Shown here: piece after piece, positions 55,480 through 64,000 of the stretch
Position numbering within the stretch: position 1 is the stretch's first letter
Layout of the letters: each line of letters starts with the position of its first letter
From: Cephalopachus bancanus
Lineage: Eukaryota; Chordata; Mammalia; Primates; Tarsiidae
DNA: 64,000 bases
Direction of reading: 5' to 3'
NCBI GenBank assembly: GCA_027257055.1
Contig: JAPVLO010000056.1
Span: 1,054,001 to 1,118,000, forward strand
Made by a program: the position numbers and the translations under genes
Notes under the pieces: model-generated
Database searches by the model: none
Told to the model about the DNA's origin: nothing
What the model saw: the letters and a program-made list of their open reading frames with translations, nothing else

Positions 55480-58400
55480 GGTCCACTATATGAGTGAGAA
55501 TATGTGATACTCAGATCTTTGTTTCTATGAGAGGTCACTCAGTATTTTAGACTCTAGCTCCACCCAGGTTGCTGCGAAATCATGATTTTGTTCTTTTTTA
55601 TGGCTGCATAGTATTCCATCATGTATATGTACCACATTTTTTTAATCCAGTCCTCTTTTGATGGACAGCAGGGTTGGTTCCAGGTTCTTGCTATTGTGAA
55701 CAATGCTGTGATAAACATTCGTGTGCACGTATCTTTTTTATAGAGTGATTTGAGTTCTTCAGGGTATGTTCCCAATAGAGAGATTGCAGGGTCATATGGG
55801 AGGTTGATGTTTAGAGCTTTTAGGAATCGCCACACTGCTTTCCACAGAGGTTGCACTAGTTTACACTCCCACCAACAGTGTAGAAGTGTTCCCTTTATGC
55901 CACACCCTCTCCAACAGCTATTATTTTTGAGTTATTGATAATTGCCATTCTGACTGGAGTTAGGTGGTATCTCAGTGTGGTTTTGATTTGCATCTCCCTG
56001 ATGATTAGTGAGGTTGAGCATTTCTTCATGTGTCTGTTGGCTGCTCAGATGTCTTCCTTTGTGAAGTGTCTGTTCGTATTTTTTGCCCATTTTATAATGG
56101 GGTTGTTTGTTTTTTTCTTTTCAGCACGTTTGAGTTCCTTGTAGATCCAAGATGTGAAACCTTTGTCAGACCTGGAGTTGGCATATACTTTTTCCCAGTC
56201 CGTAGGCTGTCTTCCTGCTCTCTTGATGGTTTATTTGGCTTTGCAGAAGCTTGTCAGTTTAATGAGGTCCCACTTGTCTCTTATCCCTCATGGCCTGTGG
56301 GTTTCAAGTTTTGTTCAGGAATTGGATGCCAGTTCTGATTTCCATGAGGGTATGTCCTTCATTTTCTAAGGTTCTTATGGTTTGAGGTTTTACATTTAGG
56401 TCTCTGATCCATTTGGAGTTAATTTTTGTGTATGGGGATAGATAGGGGTCCTGTTTCAATCTTCTGCATGTGGTCAGCCAGTTTTCCCAGCACCATTTAC
56501 TCAATAGGTTCTCCTTTCCCCAGTGATAGGCGGTGGAGGGTTTGTCGAAGATGAGTTGGTTGAGAAATTGAGGTTTTGCTTCTGGAATCTCAATTCTATT
56601 CCATTGATCTATATGCCTATTCCTATACCAATACCAAGCTGTTTTGATGATTGTAGCTTTATAGTAAAGTTTGAAGTCTGGTAATGTGATATCACCTCCT
56701 TTGTTTTTTTTTTTTTGCTGAGGATTGTTCTGGCTATTCTTGGTTGTTTGTGTTTCCATATGAATTCCTGTGTTGTTTTTTCTAGGTTTGAGAAGAATGT
56801 TGCTGGTAATTTGATAGGTATTGCATTGAATCTGTAGATTGCCTTAGGTAAAATGGACATCTTCACAATGTTGATTCTTCCAATCCATGAGCATGGGATA
56901 TTTTTCCACTTGTTTGTGTCATCTTTGATTTCTTTGAGCAGAGTTTTGTAGTTTTCATTGTAAAGGTCTTTCACGTCTCTGGTTAGGAAGATGCCAAGGT
57001 ATTTCATTTTTTTTGTGGCTATTATGAATGGAATTGTGCTTCTTATTTGGGTCTCTGTTTGTTTATTTTTGGTGTAAAGAAATGCGATTGTCTTTTGAAC
57101 ATTTATTTTATTTCCTGAGACTTTGCTAAAGGCCTTTATCAGTGTAAGGAGGTTTTTGACAGATTCTCTTGGGTTTTCAAGGTACACAATCATGTCATCT
57201 GCAAAGAGAGATAATTTGACTTCCTCTTTTCCTATTTGGATACCCCTGATTGCCTTTTCTTTACTGATTGCTCTAGCAAGGACTTCCAATACTATATTAA
57301 ACAGGAGGGGTGAGAGTGGGCATCCTTGTCTTGTTCCAGTGTTCAAGGGAAATGTCTCCAATTTTTGTCTGTTTAGGAGTATGCTGGCTGTGGGTTTCTC
57401 GTAGATGGCTTTTACTACTTTGAGGTATGTTCCCTGTATGCCTAGATGTTCGAGGGTTTTTATCAAGAAGGGGTGCTGGATTTGATCAAAAGCTTTTTCT
57501 GCATCTAATGATATAATCATGTGGTTTTTGTTTTGACATCTGTTGATGTATTTAATTACATTTATTGTTTTACGAATGTTGAACCAGTCTTGCGTCCCAG
57601 GGATGAAGCCTATTTGGTCAGAATGGATGATTTTTGAGATGTGTTATTGAATCTGGTTTGCTAGGATCTTGTTGAGAATTTTAGCATCTATGTTCATCAA
57701 AGATATTGGCTTGTAGTTCTCTTTTTTTTGTTGGATCTTTACCTGGCTTGGGTATCAATGTGATGTTAGCTTCATAAAGTGATTTGGGGAGGGTTCCATC
57801 TTTCTCAATAGCCTGAAATAGCTTCAGTAGGATTGGAATCAGTTCCTCCTTAAATGTCTTGTAGAATTCTGCTGGAAAGCCATCTGGTCCAGGGCTTTTT
57901 TTTTTGTAGTAGCTTTCTTATTACATAGTCAATTTCCTTGATTGTTATTGGTCTATTTAGGGTCTCAATTTCTTCTTGTTTCAACCTAGATAGGTTGTGT
58001 GATGACAGAAAGTCCTCCATTTCCTTGAGGTTTTCAAGTTTGTTTCCATACAAGTGTACATAGTAGTCTCTGATGGTCTTTTGTATTTCTTCAGGGTCAG
58101 ATGTGACTTCATCTTTTGTGTTTCTGATTGTGCTTATTTGGGTTTTTTCTTTCTTTTTCTTGGTCAGTCTAGCTAGGGGACCATCAATCTTGTTTATCCT
58201 TTCGAAGAACGAGCTTTTTGTTTCATTGATTTTTTGTATTGTCTTTTTGTCTTCTATGTCCTGGATTTGGGTTTTTATTTTGGTGATCTCGATTCTTCTG
58301 CTGAAATTAGGGTTTTTGTAGTCTTGCTTTTCCAGCTTCCTTAGGTGGCTTGTTAGGCTATTAATTTGTGCTCTTTCCATTTTCTTCAAGTGTGTTTTTG

Positions 58401-59244
58401 GGATATAAATTTCCCTCTTACTACAGCTTTTAAGGCGTCCCAGAGATTTTGGTAAGATGTTTTTTCATTTTCATTTGTTTCCAGGTATCTTTGGATCTCT
58501 GTTTTGATTTCATCATTGACCCAGGAGTTGTTTAGCTGTTTAGTGTCCATGTCTTTGTGGGTTTTAGGGGGACCTTGTTGGTGTTAATGTTTATTTTTAT
58601 TCCACTGTGGTCCAAGAAGGTGCATGGTAGAATTTCCGTCCTTTTAAATTTGCTTTTGCCTGATTTATGGCCAATTATGTGGTCGATCTTGGAATACGTT
58701 CCATGCAGTGATGAGTAGAATGTGTATTCTTTGGTCTCAGAGTCACATTGAGGTTCTGGATCTCATTGCTGATTTTTTGTCCCGATGATCTGTTGAGGGT
58801 TGTGAGTGGGGTATTAAAGTCCCCAGTTATGATGGTGTCAGAGTCAATATCTTTCTTTAGTTTTCCTAGGAGTTGCCTTATAAAAGTTGGTGTACCTATG
58901 TTGGGTGCATATATGTTTAGGATAGATATTTCTTGTTGATGGAGTGAACCTTTTATCATTATATGGTGACCCTCTGTATCTTTTTTAATTTTTGATAACT
59001 TAAATGGTATTTTGTCTGAAATTAGGATCAGGACTCCTCCTTTCTTTTGTGTTCCATTTGCCTGATAATTTGTTTCCTATCCTCTTACTTTGAGTCTGTG
59101 CATGTCCTTTCTAGTGAGATGGGTCTCTTGAAGGCAGTATATTGTTGCCTGGTGATATTTTATCCATTTTGCCATTCTATGTCTTTTCAGTGGTGCATTT
59201 AGTTCATTCACATTCAGGCTAATTATTGAAATGTGAGAGTTCAT
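55480..59244 (-). pseudogene. L1 ORF2 (endonuclease / reverse transcriptase), multiply disrupted
   Basis: Begins at about 59244, roughly 70 bp after the ORF1 stop. In order: endonuclease N-terminus with 'SLNVNELNAPLKRHR' and the catalytic-Glu motif QETHL, ending at a stop near 59077; mid-endonuclease 58959-58675 with ITGDFNTPL; a linker/Z region 58389-57850; reverse transcriptase 57520-56609 with SLDAEKAFD and the catalytic FADD at about 57205-57194; C-terminal pieces 56759-56304 and 55856-55554, including [14 protein letters not shown]. Intact ORF2p is about 1275 residues. Stops and frame changes between these blocks make it dead. Confidence 0.95.
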
Positions 59245-59314
59245 CCCTATCACAGAGTTCTTATAGAGTTGTTCTTCCACTTGGTTTATTGTCTTTCTTT
59301 TGTTCATGTGTATT

Positions 59315-60276
59315 TTATTCTTTTTCCTGTAGTCTTGTGAAGAACGTTGCTCTTTTTCCCCCCTTTTCTTCTGTGTTTAGTACTTTCTTAAGTGTTTCAT
59401 GTAGAGGTGGTTTGGTGGCAGCGTAAGTTCTTAGGGATTGGATATCTGGGAAAGATTTTAATTCTCCCTCGCTGATGAAGCTTATTCTGGCTGGGTATGT
59501 TATTCTTGGTTGAAATTGTTTATCTTTTAGGACTTTGAAGATAGGGCTCCAAGCTCTCATAGCCTGCAGGGTTTCTGTAGATAAATCTGCTGCTATTCTA
59601 ATTGGTTTTCTATGGTAGGTGATCTGGTTTTTTCTCTTGCTGCCTTTAGGATTTTTTCTTTCATGCCTACTTTGTTTAGGCATATTATTATGTGTCTAGG
59701 AGTTGGTTTTCTCATTTTTTGTCTTGCAGGGATTCTCTGAATCTCTTGTGTTTGAGTTTTTGCATCATTGATTAGATAAGGGAAGTTTTCTTGATTGATC
59801 TCATGGAAGTTTGTTCCAGTGTGGTCTCTGTCTCTCTTTCTGCCTCAGGAAGGCCAATTACTCTTAGGTTAGGCTTCTTGAGGTAATCACTCATCTCTTG
59901 AAGGTTTTTTTCTGTCTTTTGAGCTTGTTTCTGTATTTTTGAGAGTTTGGGTTAGTTCTATATTTTGGTCCTCAAGCTCTGAGATTCTTTCTTCTGCTTG
60001 GGGAATTCTGCTTTCTGTGCTTATCAGTTTGTTATTTATTTCATTCACAGTATTCTTTATTACTGTTATCTCAGATATCAGTTCCTTTCTAGTTTCTTCT
60101 TGAGTCTCCTCAATTCTTTTTAATTTCTCCATTAATGTCTTGATATCTAGGTTTGTAGCTTGAGACCAGTCATTCTGGGGGCTCTTCATTGTTTGCATTC
60201 TGAAGTCAGTTTTCTCAGTGTCTGCCCTCCCAGGAGTCTGGGAGAGACTCATATTCTTCTTTTGGTTTTTCTTCAT
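59315..60276 (-). pseudogene. L1 ORF1 (RNA-binding chaperone), frameshifted
   Basis: ATG at 60276, chosen because the longer frame that starts at 60711 runs through the 5' UTR. The N-terminal part (60276-59887) ends in a long heptad-rich coiled coil (around 'EINNKLISTESRIPQAEERI'). Start of the RRM domain follows in another frame near 59860. The C-terminal domain (59683-59315) is recognisable by 'KPIRIAADLSTETLQA', 'QPRITYPARISFISEGE' and a basic end. Intact L1 ORF1p is about 340 residues and trimerises to bind L1 RNA. At least one frameshift between 59887 and 59683 destroys the RRM, so no functional protein is expected. Confidence 0.92.
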
Positions 60277-61169
60277 TTGTGTAGATTTTTCTCTCGTCCT
60301 GTAGTGGCTAAAGTCCCTTGAGCTCTGATCTCCCACCTCTCCCCTCTGTTTTTGTTGCAGGCAGCTAGCCTGTTGCCTTGGAGGTCTGTAACTCTTAGTT
60401 GTCTCAGTCCGTTCAGCGTAGGGGAGGGGCTTTGTCTCCTGTTTAACGATGTCACCGTGGGAACCGAGGTGGAGGCTCTGATAGGTGGGCGGGGCGATAC
60501 AAGTCTGCCTTGAAAATGGCAGAGGTGGTAGTTTTACTTTCACTTTTAGAGATGCTCGTGTGGGTCTGTAGGCCAGACCAGCTGCATAGTTGGGCGCTGG
60601 ATCCAGGGTGCCACCAGCAGGCTGGGGTGGAGGAGAGGGTCGGGTGATCCCTCCTCTGGAGCTGGGAGCCTCCAATAAGCACCTTACACAAGCTTGGGGT
60701 TCTGCTCCCATACACAGACTTGAGGTGGAATGCTGAGTGCCTCAGCCATGGTGGGCCTGGGGCTCCAGATCTCCAAAGCTCCAAAGGGCAGGTGGTGGCC
60801 CTAGGTCCCTCACAGGGCACTTCAGCCAGAAATGGGACCGGTATCTCTGAGGGGCGGGCGCCCAGAGTCTCCCTGGGTGACCAGCAGCTTGGTGCTGGGT
60901 GCTGGTTGTGACGATGTAGCCAGGGAGGGAGCAGAGATCCAGGATTTGGGATTCCCCAGCTGGTGGGAATCACATATAGTGGAGCAGCCGCAGCCAGCCA
61001 CAATATCTGGCCCTGCGTGGGACCAAAAGTCCCCGGGGCCTCGTACCAGTGTGACTGGTGGTGGGCAGGGATCTGCAGGAAGAAAAGTAAGAATGTTTTG
61101 GGGAACTCACGTTCGGAGAGTCTCACGGATCCACCTACGCTATTGTCATCTTCAGGAGTCCCCCCCGGT
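60277..61169 (-). promoter_or_regulatory. L1 5' UTR (internal promoter region)
   Basis: About 890 bp upstream of ORF1, GC- and CpG-richer than all surrounding DNA. The minus frames 61126-60452 and 60711-60276 and the plus frames 60720-61187 are readable only because of base composition. L1 5' UTRs normally carry an internal RNA polymerase II promoter and often an antisense promoter; activity here is not shown. Confidence 0.8.
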
Positions 61170-61185
61170 ATAGTCTTATTATTTT

Positions 61186-61653
61186 AGTTTTTTCATTCAA
61201 TTTCCAGATGTATTCAAGTTGTTGTCTTTTGATTAATAAATTTAGTTTTACTTTGGTTTAAGAGCATAATATTTTTAATTGTGGGACTCTACCTATATGT
61301 GTTGCAGTATCTAGTAAGTCCAAAGGAAATTTTGTTCAATAAAGAGACTTATAATTTTTATTTTTTATGTATTAAAATGTGTGTAGTTCAAGTATTTCCA
61401 TCAATACTATCATTTTACCCCATTTAGAAAAGGTTTATTTTGCAAATAGTTTTAGAAGATAACTCATTCAATAGGCTGTAACTTTCTATGATTATTTCAC
61501 CAAAATTTCATCAAATTTGGCTATCACAAAAAAGTGTGAATATTCTTAAAGTAATTTAATTCTAGCACTGAATACACATTTATTCAATTAGACAAATATT
61601 AGCTTCAACAAAAGATAATTTCCCCAAGTCAAGATATTCCAAAGTGCAGTTAC
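61186..61653. other. AT-rich interval between the two L1s
   Basis: No recognised feature. It separates two L1s in head-to-head orientation. Confidence 0.45.
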
Positions 61654-61667
61654 AGAATTTCAAAGTT

Positions 61668-62766
61668 GGCTACAATAATCAAAATAGCCTGGTATTGATA
61701 CAAGGACAGGTATTTAGACCAACGAAGCAGGACAGAGATTCTGGGAGCAAAAACCTCAATTTCTCAACCAACTCTTCAACAAAGCCTCCACCAACACCAC
61801 TGGGGAGAGGAGAGCCTATACAGTAAATGGTGCTGGGGAAACTGGCTGACCACATGCAGAAGATTGAAACAGGACCCCTACTTATCACCATACACAAAAA
61901 TCAACTCTAAATGGATCAAGACTTAAACATAAAACCTCAAACTGTAAGAATCTTAGAAAACGCAGGTGACACCTTATGGAAATTGGAACTGGCAACCAAT
62001 TCCTGATCAAAACCCCAAGTGCCCATGCCATAAGTGATAAGATAGACAAGTGGGACCTCATCAAACTGACAAGTTTCTGCAAAGTCAAAGAAACCATCAA
62101 GAGAGCAGGGAGCCAGCCGATAGACTGGGAAAAAACATTTGCCAACTCTATATCTGACAAAGGCCTAACATCTAGGATCTACAAGGAATTCAAACGTGCT
62201 GAAAAGGAAAGAAAAAAACAACAAACAAACAAAAAAAGCCCCATTACAAAGTGGGCAAAAGATATGAATAGACACTTCTCAAATGAAGACATACAAGCAG
62301 TCAACGGATACATGAAAAAATGCTCAGCCTCACTAATCATCAAATAAATACAAATTAAAAACACACTGAGATACCATCTAGCTTCAGTCAGGATGGCCAT
62401 CATCAATAACTCAAAATACAACAGAGGTTGGAGAGGATACAAGGTAAAGGGAACACTTCTGCACTGTTTTGGGGAGTGTAAACTAGTACAACCTCTGTGG
62501 AAAACAGTGAGGTGATTCCTAAAAGATCTAAAAATCAACCTGGATCAATCCTTTTGGGAATATACCTGGAGGAACTCAAATCATTTTATAAAGAAGATAT
62601 CTACACATACATGTTTATTGCAGCATTATTCACAATAGCAAAAACATGGAACCAACCGTACTGCACATCAAAAGTGGACTGGATAAAAAAGATATGTTAC
62701 ATATACATGATAGAATATTACATAGCCATAAAGAAGGACAAAATTATGAACTTCACAGGAACTTAG
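61668..62766 (+). pseudogene. L1 ORF2 C-terminal remnant
   Basis: Three readable blocks: 61668-61826 (QVFRPTKQDRDSGSKNLNF), 61976-62347 ([19 protein letters not shown], then [20 protein letters not shown]) and 62497-62766 (LFTIAKTWNQPYCTSKVDW, then YYIAIKKDKIMNFTGT and stop). These match the C-terminal segment of L1 ORF2p downstream of the reverse transcriptase. Frameshifts separate the blocks. No catalytic domain is present. Confidence 0.92.
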
Positions 62767-63062
62767 ATGGACTTAGAGTCTATCATACTCAGTGATCTAT
62801 CACAGAAACAAAGAACTGAGTATCACATGTTCTCACTCATAAGCAAATCCTGAACATGTGTCATGATGCTGTAGAAAGGAAATGGCAGTAGTGGACAACT
62901 GCAGGGGGAGTTGGGGTGGGGTACCTGATCTCAAGCCAGGAGAAGTGTGGACCAAAGGAAGGCCCAAACTTTACCTGTACGATGATCACTTATGTAACTA
63001 ATCCTGAATTGTATCTTACATCCTTAAAAAAAAAAAGTTCATAATGTAAAATTAAAAAAAAA
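61668..63062 (+). mobile_element. 5'-truncated LINE-1, 1.4 kb
   Basis: Starts inside ORF2 at the point matching about 56650 of the larger L1 and is colinear with it (in reverse) to the 3' end. 3' UTR: 'tctcactcataagcaaatcc', 'ggggtggggtacctgatctc', 'aaggcccaaactttacctgt', A-rich tail to 63062. Target-site duplication with one mismatch: agaatttcaaagtt 61654-61667 and agaatttcacagtt 63063-63076. Its 3' UTR differs from that of the larger L1, indicating another subfamily. Confidence 0.95.
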
Positions 63063-63076
63063 AGAATTTCACAGTT

Positions 63077-63479
63077 AAATGTTGTAGCCTTTTTGAGCTC
63101 TCACTATTTGTTCAGTTTCATCCTTGCTTATGTAAATAAGGTAAATGTTAATCTCTTCCTGTTTGCAAGCTTTATTTTCTAACATAGTAACTCACTGAAA
63201 GTTCCCCAAACTGGCTTTTTATGCTTTTTCTTTAAATGATTGTATTAAAGATTATGTACAAAATGCAATCAAAATTTTGAGTACTCATTTACAAATCACT
63301 CTAAGGGTTGATTAACATAGCTCTTCCCAGGGTCCAAAATTTCTAAAATCTAATTGATGATAGGCAGCAAAGTGTTCATGGTCATGTTCATATGTATATT
63401 TGTGTGTGTGTTTGTATGTATGTGTGTGTGAACCTAAAAGAGCCAATCCCTAAAGATGAATCTTGAGTAGTTAAATGAG
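63077..63479. other. AT-rich sequence with short TG repeat
   Basis: (TG)n-like stretch at 63399-63431; otherwise nothing recognised. Confidence 0.45.
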
Positions 63480-63860
63480 CCTAAATTAAAAAATCAGAGA
63501 GCCAAGTGGTCATTTGCTGACTAAAAGTCATAAACATATTCTGAGTTTCTGGAAAACCCACATAGGCACTTAACTTTGGGATTTTCATAGGTGACTCTGT
63601 TCACTTCACTCAAACCAACCAATCAGAACTCAGTTGTGTCTACCAATCAAAACTAAGCAAGTTTGAATCCTTAATTTGCATAGAATAACCTGATTGGAAA
63701 CCTGGGTGAAAGCTTTCTATAAAACCTGAAACCTTCCCTTTGTTCTCTTTGGTGTAAAGCCCTTCTTTTACATTGAAGGTATGTCCTTCTTGCTTGCAAA
63801 CTGTTTACTCTTTCCTCTAAATTCCTTTTCAGAAAACCTTTGTTCATATTTTGTATTTAA
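63480..63860 (+). mobile_element. Putative LTR with CCAAT and TATA motifs
   Basis: Two CCAAT motifs ('aaccaaccaatcagaactca' at about 63613-63632, 'accaatcaaaact' at about 63642) followed by 'ttctataaaacctgaaacct' (TATA-like at 63718) with promoter-like spacing. The downstream region is T-rich. This layout is common in ERV1-class LTRs. I cannot name a family, and an unrelated promoter-like sequence is possible. Confidence 0.35.
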
Positions 63861-64000
63861 CATTATCCTTGCCATAATTTCTCTCTATATGTTAAAATAG
63901 TAATACATTTGATCACTACAGATTCTATTTCAACTGAAGAAGATAGCAATAGATCGGGATACCAGTGTAAATTATATGTTTACTATAACCAATTTCAAGT

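Larger units (their letters stand above)
55286..61169 (-). mobile_element. Nearly full-length LINE-1, inactivated
   Basis: About 5.9 kb in reverse orientation with every L1 part in order. The 5' end, read in reverse from 61168, starts with a G-run and then 'ctcctgaagatgacaatag', a counterpart of the usual L1 start. Then come a CpG-containing 5' UTR to about 60277, ORF1 (60276-59315), ORF2 (59244 to about 55480), and a 3' UTR with an A-rich tail at about 55272-55290. Possible target-site duplications: atagtctaattttttt at 55268 on and atagtcttattatttt at 61170 on. Multiple frameshifts and stops in both ORFs show it cannot move itself. Confidence 0.95.

Noticed and set aside
60452..61187. Several frames of up to 224 codons on both strands
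   Set aside because: They lie in the GC-rich L1 5' UTR and overlap in conflicting directions; composition artefact.

Overview
This is non-coding nuclear DNA from a primate. I find no supportable protein-coding exon, gene promoter or structural RNA gene anywhere in the 64 kb. Every open reading frame of about 60 codons or more is either a remnant of a LINE-1 open reading frame, lies inside a SINE, LTR or L2 repeat, or is a chance frame in unique sequence. The window behaves like intergenic (or deep intronic) sequence built from repeats of several ages.

Organism: dimeric 7SL-derived Alu SINEs with A-tails and clean target-site duplications mark a primate. The younger Alus do not fit the human AluJ/S/Y consensus as I know it. 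They carry a 'GCTCGGTGGCTCA' head, a 'GATTGCCTGAGCCTG' block and a distinctive hairpin around the B box. The tRNA-derived SINEs that fill galago and loris genomes are absent, and the lemur-type Alu is not seen. A tarsier is my best inference, but it is not proven. Older AluJ-like or monomeric copies and mammal-wide MIR, L2, MaLR, ERVL, hAT-Charlie and old L1 copies form the background.

Layout: 0-31 kb is mostly unique sequence peppered with MIR and L2 fragments, five young-type Alu insertions (two in tandem at 2.0-2.75 kb, others at 5.1, 10.0 and 22.5 kb), a 280-bp polypurine tract and short L1 tails. At 30.0-30.9 kb lies a long L2 piece. From 31 to 38 kb there are LTRs (an ERV-type LTR with a possible primer-binding-site remnant near 33.1 kb, a MaLR LTR split by an Alu at 35.1-35.8 kb, an MLT1-like LTR at 36.1-36.4 kb). 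At 38.3-38.9 kb is a repeat-free block that looks like a conserved non-coding element. From 40 to 50 kb old, degraded L1 sequence dominates, interrupted by Alus, a MaLR LTR and an ERVL (MLT2-like) LTR. From 50.5 to 54.7 kb come two more LTRs, then an L2 interrupted by a MaLR LTR and an MER1-like hAT element. The window ends with a nearly full-length, inactivated L1 on the minus strand (about 55.28-61.17 kb, with 5' end, ORF1, ORF2 and 3' end all recognisable), followed head-to-head by a 5'-truncated L1 on the plus strand (61.67-63.06 kb), then a putative LTR with CCAAT and TATA motifs.

The most unusual observations are two small inverted duplications that look like template-switch mutations: an 84-bp inverted repeat (185-268 / 589-672) and a perfect 34-bp-arm hairpin inside an Alu (22613-22686). 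Next is a tRNA T-arm-like stem-loop at the B box of the lineage-specific Alus. I did not find a novel multi-gene system. Repeat family names are from memory of consensus sequences without any database search, so class is more reliable than subfamily, and edges of old repeats are approximate.
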